From Parapedobacter sp. SGR-10 (GTDB taxonomy: Bacteria; Bacteroidota; Bacteroidia; Sphingobacteriales; Sphingobacteriaceae): a DNA stretch of 64,000 bases. Shown piece by piece: positions 27,125-35,733 of this stretch (position 1 is its first letter; each line of letters opens with the position of its first letter). The DNA is taken from NCBI RefSeq assembly GCF_011030405.1, contig NZ_JAAJTJ010000006.1:62001-126000 (forward strand). Direction: 5' to 3'. Under the pieces are notes generated by a model. The model saw nothing but the letters and a program-made list of their open reading frames with translations. It was not told where the DNA came from and ran no database searches. The translations under genes and the position numbers were made by a program.

Positions 27125-27778
27125 ATGAACAAGTTTTTATCCACCGCGCTGTTGAGCCTCTTTTCGATACTGCTTTTCGGACAGACAGATCCTGCCGCTA
27201 AGGCTTTGTTGGAAAAAGTTTCGAAAAAATACGAACAATACAAGACCATACAATCCGACTTTACCCTTGTGATACGCGATGCAGAAGGCAATTCATACAA
27301 CAATGCGGGCAAGATGCTGTTTGACAAGCCTCAAAATCAATACCGCATCAAGCTCCAGGATCAGGATATTATCTCTAATGGCAAATCGGTATGGTCCATC
27401 TCCGACGAACTGAAGGAAGTCCAGGTCACCGAAGCAGAGGACAATTCCAGCTCCATAGGTCCCAACAATCTCTTTTCTTTTTACAAGACCGGTTACAAAT
27501 ATGTCAGTATGCCCGATGAGAAGATCACGAAAAATGGAAAATCCGAGACAGTCAACGTAGTCGAACTGTCCCCATTGGATACCAAAACAAATTACTTCAA
27601 GATCAAATTACGGGTCAACAACAATACCCATATCCACGATGTGACCATCTTTGACAAATCGAACAATCGGTATATCTATACGATAAACACGTTATATGTC
27701 AATCATAACATTGCAAAGACCAACTTCGAATTTCAAAAAGAAAAATACAAGGATTTTGAAATAGTCGATTTGAGATAA
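27125..27778 (+). CDS. LolA-like outer-membrane lipoprotein carrier
   Basis: A 217-aa periplasmic protein with a signal peptide (FLSTALLSLFSILLFGQ). It has the LolA-type pattern: a helix with YKTIQSDFTLVI, then GKMLFDKPQNQYRIKL, NGKSVWSISDELKEVQV and a C-terminal ENLFxF-like NNLFSFYKTGY. LolA ferries lipoproteins from the inner to the outer membrane. It is translationally linked to ftsK: the ATG at 27113 overlaps the ftsK stop by 11 nt, while ATG 27125 lies one base after it and gives a cleaner signal peptide. Confidence 0.82.
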   Translation: MNKFLSTALLSLFSILLFGQTDPAAKALLEKVSKKYEQYKTIQSDFTLVIRDAEGNSYNNAGKMLFDKPQNQYRIKLQDQDIISNGKSVWSISDELKEVQVTEAEDNSSSIGPNNLFSFYKTGYKYVSMPDEKITKNGKSETVNVVELSPLDTKTNYFKIKLRVNNNTHIHDVTIFDKSNNRYIYTINTLYVNHNIAKTNFEFQKEKYKDFEIVDLR

Positions 27779-27801
27779 GTATATCTGAATTTTTACCTTT
27801 C

Positions 27802-27826
27802 GCTGGCGCACGAATCCTTTCGTGTG
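27802..27826 (+). repeat. Single arm of the REP-like repeat
   Basis: Identical over 25 nt to the left arm at 19951-19975 (core CACGAATCCTTTCGTGTG). It stands alone between the lolA-like gene and the LacI-type gene, and internally could form only a short hairpin. Confidence 0.75.
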
Positions 27827-27897
27827 CCTGATAAAACCATATATCTGATAATATTTATTTTTACTATCTTTACGCACATGCTCTATCATTCAATCTT

Positions 27898-28929
27898 ATG
27901 TCAAAGGTTACATTAAAAGAACTTGCAAAGGAATTGAATATGTCGGTATCGACGGTTTCCAAAGCGTTGAACGACAGCTACGAGATCAGTGATGCCACAA
28001 AAAAACGGGTAAAAGAAGTCGCGTTAAAGCATAATTACCGTCCCAATGCATTGGCAAAAAACCTGAAATTGGGCAAGACCAACAACATCGGTGTGATTAT
28101 CTCCACCATCGGCAGCCCCTTTCAAGCCCAGATCATCGAAGCTTTGCACAAAGCTGCCGTACGTTTTGATTTTAATCTGATCATGATGCAGAGCCAGGAT
28201 TCGGAGGAGATCGAACGCAAAGCTCTCAATACATTGATCAATCACGGTGTGGAGGGTATACTTATTTCCCCGGCATTTGAAAACTCAAACGTTGATCTGT
28301 TGGCACATCTTTACAAAACTGCCTGTCCCATTGTCCTATTCGATCGGATCAATTACAACTTGGACACATTCAAGGTCGGTGTAGACAACGAGAAAAGTAT
28401 TTATAGAGCGACAGAAGAACTTATCAAAATAGGACGAAAGAAAATTGTCGTCCTCTGTGGGAAAAATATAGGTGTAACCCGAAACAGGCTCGGAGGTTAC
28501 AAAAAAGCCTTAGCAGACTATAATATAAACTTCAATCCATCCTACATCATCTATTGCAATTACAACAATTCATTGGAAGGTATAGACAGGGATATGGAGC
28601 ACAAGCTCACCGAGTTACTGAACACGCAGGACCCGCCAAATGCGATATTGGGTACGACAGACACCTTGACCACACGGGTACTGGGCGTACTTTCTAAAAT
28701 AGATATCAGAGTACCCGAAGACATGGCCGTTATTGGCTTTGCCAACACCGACATCGCCAACAGCCTCAACCCTTCCCTCTCCACTATCCGGCAGCCTACA
28801 TTTGAAATGGCCGATATTGCTTTGGAAAAATTGATGGTATTGATGAATTCAAAAAATCGAAGTCAGATAGAAGTACAGGAAATACTGCTTGACTCGACTA
28901 TCCAACTTCGAAAATCGACGGATATTTAG
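27898..28929 (+). CDS. LacI-family transcriptional regulator
   Basis: A 343-aa DNA-binding regulator. The N-terminal LacI helix-turn-helix and hinge are clear: TLKELAKELNMSVSTVSKALN followed by YRPNALAKNLKLGKTNNIGV. The rest is a periplasmic-binding-protein-like sensor domain (VIGFANTDIANSLNPSLSTI, typical for the family). These proteins usually respond to sugars. No sugar-utilisation gene lies beside it, so its target is unknown. A TATCTTTA box in the upstream gap resembles a -7 element. Confidence 0.92.
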   Translation: MSKVTLKELAKELNMSVSTVSKALNDSYEISDATKKRVKEVALKHNYRPNALAKNLKLGKTNNIGVIISTIGSPFQAQIIEALHKAAVRFDFNLIMMQSQDSEEIERKALNTLINHGVEGILISPAFENSNVDLLAHLYKTACPIVLFDRINYNLDTFKVGVDNEKSIYRATEELIKIGRKKIVVLCGKNIGVTRNRLGGYKKALADYNINFNPSYIIYCNYNNSLEGIDRDMEHKLTELLNTQDPPNAILGTTDTLTTRVLGVLSKIDIRVPEDMAVIGFANTDIANSLNPSLSTIRQPTFEMADIALEKLMVLMNSKNRSQIEVQEILLDSTIQLRKSTDI

Positions 28930-28930
28930 A

Positions 28931-28957
28931 CTTTCGAAGTTTTTAGAACTTCGAAAG
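28931..28957. terminator. Hairpin after the LacI-type gene
   Basis: CTTTCGAAGTT (28931-28941) pairs perfectly with AACTTCGAAAG (28947-28957), loop of 5 nt. It sits between convergent genes. There is no long T-tract, so terminator function is likely but not certain. Confidence 0.6.
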
Positions 28958-28969
28958 CCTATCCTATTT

Positions 28970-29386
28970 TTAGTTCAACAACGACCAGGTTGACCAAGGA
29001 ATCCTGGATAGGATAAAGATCAAACCGATAATGTAAAATAACAAGACAGTTTTATTAGCTTTCTTGCCATCTGCAAGCCTTTTGGCTTTGGAATAACCTA
29101 CAGTTATCAAGATAATGCCCAAAAGCATCATCAAGGGATGCTCCAGAAAATACAGCCTAGATAGGCTGATTTTCATATTTGCTCCCGAAAAGCTTTGTAT
29201 CCCCAAAGGAGATATAAAATAGATCAATAGCCCTACAACTAATTGCAGGTGCGCACTGATCAGTCCCAACAGCGCAATTTTACGGTTATACGGTTTGTTG
29301 CCTGCATAATTGACCAATGTAATGACAATGGCGACCACTAAAGCTAAAAGCAGCACAATCGCCAGCGTAGAGTGTAAATGTTTCAT
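28970..29386 (-). CDS. Small four-helix membrane protein, cytochrome-b-like
   Basis: A 138-aa protein with four hydrophobic helices, starting MKHLHSTLAIVLLL. It keeps histidines in or near helices (HLHS, SAHLQLVVG, LEHPLMML), so haem binding is conceivable, and Bacteroidota homologues are sometimes labelled cytochrome B. No function is established. ATG 29386 gives the usual MKHLHS start; an in-frame ATG at 29398 is the alternative. Confidence 0.6.
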   Translation of the reverse strand: MKHLHSTLAIVLLLALVVAIVITLVNYAGNKPYNRKIALLGLISAHLQLVVGLLIYFISPLGIQSFSGANMKISLSRLYFLEHPLMMLLGIILITVGYSKAKRLADGKKANKTVLLFYIIGLIFILSRIPWSTWSLLN

Positions 29387-29437
29387 TCCTGTTAACATGT
29401 TTGTTTGATTTATTTTCTCTTTCTGTTTACAAACATA

Positions 29438-31096
29438 CTATTTTGCCAATCGTTTTTCGCCCAAATCTCTAAATTCTGACTTTTCCGTGAACTGTGGAAA
29501 CGTTTTTTCCATGCTTAGCATATAGCCTATGTCAAAAAACAATCGGATATCCGCCAATATTCCTCCTAGATCCCAATGACCATCCAATTCGTCACGCACG
29601 GAGTGGTACCTTCCTTCCAATGCTTTCTGACGGACATGTATGGCAACCGTATCCGTAGAAATCAATTCGGAGCCACTGCCCATAAACAGTCCGGGAACGC
29701 CTTTCTTGACAAAATTGAAATGATCCGAGCGATAAAAGCCACCGGAAGAAGGATTTTTCTCCCCCCGAACGATCCGATCAAATTTTGCTGCCGAGCGGGC
29801 CACGTAATCTTCGATCTCCGTCTGCCCTATCCCGACGATAGACACGTCCTTGGTTTCGCCCAATGCGCTAAATGCATCCATATTTAGGTTGGCCACGGCT
29901 TTATTGATTGGATAGATAGGATTTTCGGTATAATAGGCCGACCCAAGCAAGCCCTCCTCCTCTGCTGTCAATGCCATGAAGACAATTGTACGTTCGGGCT
30001 TTACCTTGGCCGCTTGAAAAGCCTTTGCAATCTCAAACAAGGCTGACACCCCTGCCGCATTGTCTATCGCACCATTATAGATCGAGTCACCGTCTACACT
30101 TTCTCCTATACCCAGATGATCCCAATGGGCTGTATAGATAATGGTCTCCCCCGGTCTTTTGGCCCCCTCGATCGTGGCGATCACATTATTGGACTTGGCA
30201 TAACGGAACGTGTTTTGAATATGCACTTCTGTAGATATATCCAACGGAACAGGTTTGAACCCCGGTTTTTTGGCGCTTTCGAGCAGGTTGGCATCCAGGC
30301 CACCGAGCTGAAAGAGTTTTTGGGCAGTCTCTCCCGACACCCACCCTTCAAAAGCAGGGTTTGAAGCCCCCTTGTCTTCAGCCACAAGATCAAGCTGAGG
30401 ACCACTCCAACCTGTACGTACCACATCCCAGCCATAGCTTGCCGCTCCCGTATCGTGTATCAAAAGGACACCGGCAGCTCCTTGGCGCCCAGCCTCCTCA
30501 TACTTGTAGGTCCATCGGCCGTAGTAGGTCATCGTGTCTGCCTTGAATAATGTTTTGTCGTAATAGCCCGGATCACCCACCATGACGACCACAGTCTTTC
30601 CTTTCACGTCTAGGCCATCGTAATCGTTCCAGTTGTACTCAGGGGCAACGATACCAAATCCGGCAAAGACCAGATTCGTAGTAGGTATATCAATATGGTC
30701 TTCCAATCTACGTGTACCGATCACATAGTCATCAAGATAACGCGCTGTCAGCGTACCGTTTTTTCCGGTAAAAGTCAATGTAGGTGTGGTCGGCTTTGAC
30801 GTGATCTCCACCATAGGGACTTCTTGAAAATAAGAATCCCCATTGCCGGGTTTGAGCCCTAATGATTTGAACTGCTGTTCAATGTAACTGACCGTTAGGG
30901 TATCCCCTTTTGTAAAGGGCTTGCGGCCTTGATATTCATCTGAAGCTAAAGTAGCCACATGGGCTTCATAGCTATCCTGGGAAATAGCGGCCAGTGCGGT
31001 GCTGTCCAAACTGTCGGGGTCATAGCCTTGTTTGCCTCTGCCGCAACTACTGAGAACAGTAGCAAGAGCCAGACCGATTATTATCTGTTTTTTCAT
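29438..31096 (-). CDS. M28-family zinc aminopeptidase lipoprotein
   Basis: A 552-aa protein with a lipoprotein signal ending in SSCGRG (Cys18). It has a PA-type insert (about residues 130-260) and the M28 catalytic core: YTAHWDHLGIG (first zinc ligand His and Asp), NGAIDNAAG (Asp), LTAEEEGLLGS (catalytic Glu and ligand Glu) and FYRSDHFNFVKKG (His). It probably trims amino acids from peptides at the cell surface. It follows the DUF4139 gene on the same strand, with a hairpin between them. Confidence 0.88.
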   Translation of the reverse strand: MKKQIIIGLALATVLSSCGRGKQGYDPDSLDSTALAAISQDSYEAHVATLASDEYQGRKPFTKGDTLTVSYIEQQFKSLGLKPGNGDSYFQEVPMVEITSKPTTPTLTFTGKNGTLTARYLDDYVIGTRRLEDHIDIPTTNLVFAGFGIVAPEYNWNDYDGLDVKGKTVVVMVGDPGYYDKTLFKADTMTYYGRWTYKYEEAGRQGAAGVLLIHDTGAASYGWDVVRTGWSGPQLDLVAEDKGASNPAFEGWVSGETAQKLFQLGGLDANLLESAKKPGFKPVPLDISTEVHIQNTFRYAKSNNVIATIEGAKRPGETIIYTAHWDHLGIGESVDGDSIYNGAIDNAAGVSALFEIAKAFQAAKVKPERTIVFMALTAEEEGLLGSAYYTENPIYPINKAVANLNMDAFSALGETKDVSIVGIGQTEIEDYVARSAAKFDRIVRGEKNPSSGGFYRSDHFNFVKKGVPGLFMGSGSELISTDTVAIHVRQKALEGRYHSVRDELDGHWDLGGILADIRLFFDIGYMLSMEKTFPQFTEKSEFRDLGEKRLAK

Positions 31097-31130
31097 ACAA
31101 TGTTGTTTGATGATGTTTTTTATGTTCTCT

Positions 31131-31178
31131 TATAGAGACGTTGCACCGTGTCCCGGCTTTGACGGGATGCAACCTCTC
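31131..31178 (-). terminator. Imperfect hairpin between the DUF4139 and M28 genes
   Basis: Around 31133-31144 and 31165-31176, AGAGACGTTGCA faces TGCAACCTCTCT (one mismatch), with an inner TCCCG/CGGGA stem. It begins 3 nt beyond the DUF4139 stop codon and probably ends that transcript. It resembles the short dispersed 'GAGACG...CTCT' hairpins of Bacteroidota spacers. Confidence 0.5.
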
Positions 31179-31180
31179 TA

Positions 31181-32788
31181 CTAGTTGATCACCACATTCC
31201 GATCCTTCGGGTGTTTCACGTTGAATGTGAAACGGTATGTCTGTGTCTCCCCCGGCTTGATGGACAATGTCCAGGTCAATATCCCTGTCTCCTTGTTGAC
31301 AGCCGCTCCCCCATCGTTGGTCAGTTCGATTTCGATAGACTTGTCCGTAGCAATAGGGTATTGATCTTTGAGCAGCATATTGACCGTGCTCGACTTGTTG
31401 TTGCGCACACGTATTTCGTAGGTGTACGTTTGTCTTTTTGAGCTTCCACTCACTTGTGTACTCTTTGCATCCAGGATACGCTCCCGTTTGATGGATATAG
31501 CTTTGTCCCTGCCCATACTAAGATTGAGTGTATCCATGGTGATGACCGGGTTGATATACGATTGGCCGACAAACATATTTTCAAAGATAATATTTGCCTC
31601 CCCCGGCACTAGATTCAGCTTTTCGAAATCTTTTATCTCCGCTAACAGAAAAGCATCCTTATCCAATTTTGGTACTGCATAATATTTGAACAATGCCGGA
31701 TGGTCATATTCCTTGAGTGTTACACTATGCGGTTGTCCGTTTGACACGATATCGTAGGGCACCTCTATGTCAAACGTGGCACTCAATTGATTTTCATTAA
31801 CGGTGGTCTGTGGAGTTTCCAGGGCTTTGGTAGCCACATCTGCCGCAGCCACTTCCTCCTGCATCGGTGCCCGAGTACCGATGCTTTGCACCCTGTTCTG
31901 TAAGACATTTTGTTGCGCGGCACCTCGTATCATAATCCCACTTTGTGGATAGACAACCGTCGCGTAGCTAGGTGACAATACAGGCGCTGTACCCGACTGC
32001 GAGGGATTGCCTGTAGACAGCACGAGCTTCACATTTTTCCAGTCTACACCCGAATTTTGGGTCACGCGGGCTTTGTAAAGGATCTGCAAAGGGCTCAATA
32101 TCGATTTGGCACGCAAGTCATAGTAAGCCTGCCAATGGGCGGAATAGGTCATATAGCTGAAAGCCAATTCACCTTGCACGGGCTTGGAAGACACCAATTG
32201 TACCGTCAACTGCCCTCCATCTCCTGCATAAGCACGCATCTGTTCACGCAGTCGGGCGATAACCTTGTCTTCTGCGGCAATATCCTTGCTCAATTTGGCT
32301 ATCGAACCATGCAATTCCACTGCTTTTGACTGATAGTAATCGACCAACTTGGACAGATCGCCAAGATCTACCTTACCACCACCTCCAAGCAGCTGATCAT
32401 TATTCAATATTTTTAATGCTCCCTGTGCCGCAGTCTGCCTGTTTGCCAACAGTTCCCGACGTGCCTGAGCTACATCCAAGCTATCCTTAAGCCGACGATG
32501 GGCAGGGTTTGTGATTTCTACATCAGCATTTTTCTCAGGTGTAATAGAAAGTACGGTCAATCCGTCCGGACCGGCAAGCTGTACACTCTTTACATCCACG
32601 TCGCTGGCCACATTCTGTATGACCAATTTCACACTCCCTTTGGGCAGGTTGACCTTGGTCGTGTTGCTCACTTCAGCCCCACTCGCAAAGACGGTCACTT
32701 CTTTTACCTCGGCTGTCGTACTGACGATTGTCTGCGCACGAACACTCCATACCATCATGGACAGCATCAAAAAACAGATATATTTCAT
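31181..32788 (-). CDS. DUF4139 (MuiA-like) secreted protein
   Basis: A 535-aa protein with a signal peptide (YICFLMLSMMVWSVRAQ). An N-terminal DUF4140-like beta domain (EVKEVTVFASGAEVSNTTKVNLPKG) is followed by a coiled-coil (about residues 95-185) and the DUF4139 beta domain (SYMTYSAHWQAYYDLRA; ending PGETQTYRFTFNVKHPKDR). The function is unknown; relatives are called mucoidy inhibitor A. I chose the ATG at 32788; an upstream in-frame start would put 15 charged residues before the signal peptide. Confidence 0.82.
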   Translation of the reverse strand: MKYICFLMLSMMVWSVRAQTIVSTTAEVKEVTVFASGAEVSNTTKVNLPKGSVKLVIQNVASDVDVKSVQLAGPDGLTVLSITPEKNADVEITNPAHRRLKDSLDVAQARRELLANRQTAAQGALKILNNDQLLGGGGKVDLGDLSKLVDYYQSKAVELHGSIAKLSKDIAAEDKVIARLREQMRAYAGDGGQLTVQLVSSKPVQGELAFSYMTYSAHWQAYYDLRAKSILSPLQILYKARVTQNSGVDWKNVKLVLSTGNPSQSGTAPVLSPSYATVVYPQSGIMIRGAAQQNVLQNRVQSIGTRAPMQEEVAAADVATKALETPQTTVNENQLSATFDIEVPYDIVSNGQPHSVTLKEYDHPALFKYYAVPKLDKDAFLLAEIKDFEKLNLVPGEANIIFENMFVGQSYINPVITMDTLNLSMGRDKAISIKRERILDAKSTQVSGSSKRQTYTYEIRVRNNKSSTVNMLLKDQYPIATDKSIEIELTNDGGAAVNKETGILTWTLSIKPGETQTYRFTFNVKHPKDRNVVIN

Positions 32789-33207
32789 ATATGGAATTTT
32801 ATACCTAAATGTAAAGAGTTTTTTGGTAATCATAAAATTTTGACCTAAAAAAGCAAAAAACCATATCCCTATCCTGTCAGAAACAGAACAAGTTGTGGTT
32901 TAAAAGCCTTAGAGCCTGTTTAAATTTTATTGCTACATATTTTTATAGCTATTTTGAGATGGATTTTTTGCTTCGTGTTTGCAGATTTAGCGGGCTAAAT
33001 CCAAAACAGGAAGTAAAAAATAGGCTCAAAAGAGCATTAAAATATAGCAAAGACAACTTCAAATCAGCATAATAAAAATTTCGTTAAAATTTTAAACAGG
33101 CTCTTAATAATCGAACTGATATTTTTGGCTTTTATAAGCAATTTTAATCGCTTAAACCATTAAAATTAATTAACTTTACCCGCGAAAATGAGAATAAACC
33201 AATCAAA
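32789..33207. other. Spacer between divergent DUF4139 and transketolase genes
   Basis: Mostly occupied by the 192-bp foldback element (32912-33103). Downstream of it lie AT-rich sequence and a possible -7 box TAACTTTA (33171-33178) for the transketolase gene, which starts at 33208. Confidence 0.6.
32912..33103. mobile_element. 192-bp foldback (MITE-like) element
   Basis: The ends are perfect 13-bp inverted repeats (GAGCCTGTTTAAA at 32912-32924; TTTAAACAGGCTC at 33091-33103). They are flanked by TTA on both sides (32909-32911 and 33104-33106), like a 3-bp target duplication. The interior is also largely self-complementary (ATTTAG/CTAAAT at the centre; TTTTTTGCTTC facing GAAGTAAAAAA; TTTTGAG/CTCAAAA). 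No ORF is present, so it would need a transposase encoded elsewhere. Confidence 0.6.
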
Positions 33208-34056
33208 ATGAGTGCAGATATAAACAAACTAGAGCAGATTGCATCCCAAGTAAGGCGTGATATCGTACGTATGGTACATGCTTGCAAGTCCGGACACCCT
33301 GGAGGATCATTAGGTTGTACCGATTATTTCGTGGCCTTGTATTTCCATATGATGAAACACGACCCATCTTTCAACATGGATGGCAAAGGCGAAGATTTAT
33401 TTTTCCTCTCCAACGGACACATCTCGCCTGTGTTTTACAGTACATTGGCCCGTGCAGGATATTTTCCCGTCAGTGAGTTGACGACTTTCCGCAAGATCGA
33501 CTCACGTCTGCAAGGACACCCTACCACACACGAAGGACTACCTGGCATACGTATCGCTTCGGGTTCACTCGGACAGGGGCTATCCATTGCCATAGGTGCC
33601 GCGCAAGCCAAAAAGCTCAACAATGACGACCGTCTGGTGTACGTGTTGATGGGTGACGGTGAATTGCAAGAAGGACAGATTTGGGAAGCTGCACTCTATG
33701 CTCCGCATAATAAAGTAGACAACCTAATTGCTGCTGTGGACTACAATGGTGCACAGATCGACGGTCCAACCAATAGTGTCCTCTCCCTCGGAAATCTCAA
33801 GGCAAAATGGGAAGCTTTTGGCTGGGAAGTCGTTGAAGTAACCAATGGAAATGATATGTCTACAGTAATCGCTGGTTTGGAAGAAGCCAAATCCCGTACC
33901 GGAAACGGTCGTCCTGTTGTCATCCTGCTACACACCGAAATGGGCAATGGCGTTGATTTCATGATGGGTACACACAAATGGCATGGCGTGGCCCCAAATG
34001 ACGAACAACTTGCCTCGGCATTGAATCAGTTAACAGAAACTTTGGGAGATTATTAA
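33208..34056 (+). CDS. Transketolase, N-terminal (TPP-binding) subunit
   Basis: Transketolase moves two-carbon units in the pentose phosphate pathway. This 282-aa protein is only the TPP pyrophosphate-binding half: CKSGHPGGSLGCTDYFVALY, then the TPP motif GDGELQEGQIWEA with a downstream VDYNGAQIDG. The second half is encoded 137 nt downstream. Split transketolases are common in archaea and many bacteria, including Bacteroidota, and both ends look native, so this is not a frameshift. Confidence 0.94.
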   Translation: MSADINKLEQIASQVRRDIVRMVHACKSGHPGGSLGCTDYFVALYFHMMKHDPSFNMDGKGEDLFFLSNGHISPVFYSTLARAGYFPVSELTTFRKIDSRLQGHPTTHEGLPGIRIASGSLGQGLSIAIGAAQAKKLNNDDRLVYVLMGDGELQEGQIWEAALYAPHNKVDNLIAAVDYNGAQIDGPTNSVLSLGNLKAKWEAFGWEVVEVTNGNDMSTVIAGLEEAKSRTGNGRPVVILLHTEMGNGVDFMMGTHKWHGVAPNDEQLASALNQLTETLGDY

Positions 34057-34066
34057 TAGTAGATTT

Positions 34067-34115
34067 TTAGACATTAGATGTTAGATAAAAGATATTAGAC
34101 ATTAGATGTTAGATA
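34067..34115 (+). repeat. 21-bp direct repeat between the transketolase genes
   Basis: Two identical copies (34067-34087 and 34095-34115; core ACATTAGATGTTAGATA) spaced 28 nt apart. Inverted pieces such as CTAACATCTA near 34168 could pair with them. The whole spacer is made of ATTAGAT-like words. Confidence 0.7.
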
Positions 34116-34193
34116 TAAGATAATAGATTTCATTTTTTTTCTAAATACTGATATCTAAATACTAACTACTAACATCTAAACACTTAACAATAC

Positions 34194-35147
34194 ATGAAAA
34201 AATACACATACACAGAATCTAAAGATACACGTTCGGGCTTCGGCGTAGGTTTGCTGGAAGCCGGCAAAATGAACGAGAATGTAGTCGCCTTATGTGCCGA
34301 CCTGATTGGGTCACTCAAAATGGATGCCTTCATCAAGGAATTTCCGGAGCGTTTCTTCCAGATCGGTATTGCCGAGGCCAATATGATGGGCATTGCAGCA
34401 GGCTTGACCATTGGCGGCAAAATACCTTTTACAGGTACATTTGCTGAATTCTCTACAGCTCGTGTTTACGATCAAGTCAGACAATCTATCGCCTATTCGC
34501 ACAAAAACGTCAAGATCGCCGCTTCGCATGCCGGCCTTACTTTGGGCGAGGACGGCGCTACCCACCAGACATTGGAAGATATCGGCTTGATGAAAATGTT
34601 GCCCGGAATGGTCGTCATCAATCCCTGTGACTTCAACCAAACCAAAGCCGCTACTATCGCAGCAGCTCAATACGAAGGCCCTGTTTATTTACGTTTCGGT
34701 CGTCCTGTAGTACCCAACTTTACCCCTGCTGACCAGACTTTCGAAATCGGTAAGGCTGTCTTGTTGAATGAAGGCAAGGACGTGACCATTATCGCTACAG
34801 GCCATCTGGTATGGGAAGCTATTCAAGCAGGTGAAGAATTGGAAAAATTGGGCATCGATGCCGAAATAATTAATATCCACACCATCAAGCCATTGGACGA
34901 AGAAGCCATACTGGCCTCTGTCCGAAAAACAGGTTGCGTGGTGACAGCCGAAGAACACAATCGTCTCGGAGGCTTGGGAGATAGCGTCGCACAGGTATTG
35001 GCCCAAAAGCTACCTACACCACAAGAATACGTAGCCGTCAATGACAGCTTTGGTGAGTCCGGCACACCGGCCCAATTGATGGAAAAATACGGATTAACAT
35101 CTTCAAATATAGTCGCTGCAGCGCGCAAAGTCATCAGCAGAAAATAA
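34194..35147 (+). CDS. Transketolase, C-terminal (pyrimidine-binding) subunit
   Basis: This 317-aa protein supplies the pyrimidine-binding and C-terminal domains. RFFQIGIAEANMMGIAAGL carries the catalytic Glu that activates TPP, and HAGLTLGEDGATHQTLEDIG is the usual substrate-binding segment. The C-terminal domain has IINIHTIKPLDEEAI and AEEHNRLGGLG. It should pair with the preceding subunit. The ECF sigma gene starts 6 nt after its stop codon, implying one transcript. Confidence 0.94.
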   Translation: MKKYTYTESKDTRSGFGVGLLEAGKMNENVVALCADLIGSLKMDAFIKEFPERFFQIGIAEANMMGIAAGLTIGGKIPFTGTFAEFSTARVYDQVRQSIAYSHKNVKIAASHAGLTLGEDGATHQTLEDIGLMKMLPGMVVINPCDFNQTKAATIAAAQYEGPVYLRFGRPVVPNFTPADQTFEIGKAVLLNEGKDVTIIATGHLVWEAIQAGEELEKLGIDAEIINIHTIKPLDEEAILASVRKTGCVVTAEEHNRLGGLGDSVAQVLAQKLPTPQEYVAVNDSFGESGTPAQLMEKYGLTSSNIVAAARKVISRK

Positions 35148-35153
35148 ACTCGA

Positions 35154-35699
35154 ATGGAAGACGCGCTAATCATATCCAAATTTGCGGATGAGCGTACTCG
35201 CGAAGAAGCCTTTGGTCTTTTGCTTAAAAAATACCAACAAAAAGTATATTGGCACGTCAGACGCATGGTCATCGACCATGACGATGCAGACGACGTGACC
35301 CAGGATATATTTGTCAAAGTATGGCGTAATCTGGAAAAATTCAGAGAAGACTCGCAGTTGTACACTTGGCTATATCGCATAGCCACCAACGAATGCATTA
35401 CCTTCCTGAACAAGAAAAAACAAAAACAAAGTGTTTCGTTGGACGATGACAACTCTTCCTACCTATCTGAAACATTGGCCGATGGGCAGTATTTCAATGG
35501 CGATAAAGCCCAGTTGAAACTGCAACAGGCTTTATTGACTTTACCGGAAAAACAACGCCTGGTCTTTAATATGAAATACTTTGAAAACCTCAAGTACGAA
35601 GAGATCTCCGATATCCTCGGAACGAGTGTCGGTGCACTCAAAGCCTCGTACCATTTGGCCGTCAAAAAAATCGAGCATTTTTTTAATACGCATGATTAA
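35154..35699 (+). CDS. ECF-type RNA polymerase sigma factor
   Basis: A 181-aa group-4 sigma factor. Region 2 (about residues 23-90) has the core-binding DADDVTQDIFVKVWRNLEKF and TWLYRIATNECI. Region 4 (about 119-172) has LTLPEKQRLVFNMKYFENLKYEEISDILGTSVGALKASYHLAVKKI, split over a normal helix-turn-helix. It has no fused anti-sigma domain. The next two genes encode a membrane protein and a periplasmic CpxP-like protein, which could control its release. Confidence 0.93.
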   Translation: MEDALIISKFADERTREEAFGLLLKKYQQKVYWHVRRMVIDHDDADDVTQDIFVKVWRNLEKFREDSQLYTWLYRIATNECITFLNKKKQKQSVSLDDDNSSYLSETLADGQYFNGDKAQLKLQQALLTLPEKQRLVFNMKYFENLKYEEISDILGTSVGALKASYHLAVKKIEHFFNTHD

Positions 35700-35733
35700 A
35701 CCTTTGAGCGCTTAATGCATCTATAACTACACG

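Noticed and set aside
33208..35147. Transketolase broken by a frameshift
   Set aside because: Both parts have proper starts and ends, are separated by 137 nt with many stops, and match the known two-subunit form of the enzyme.
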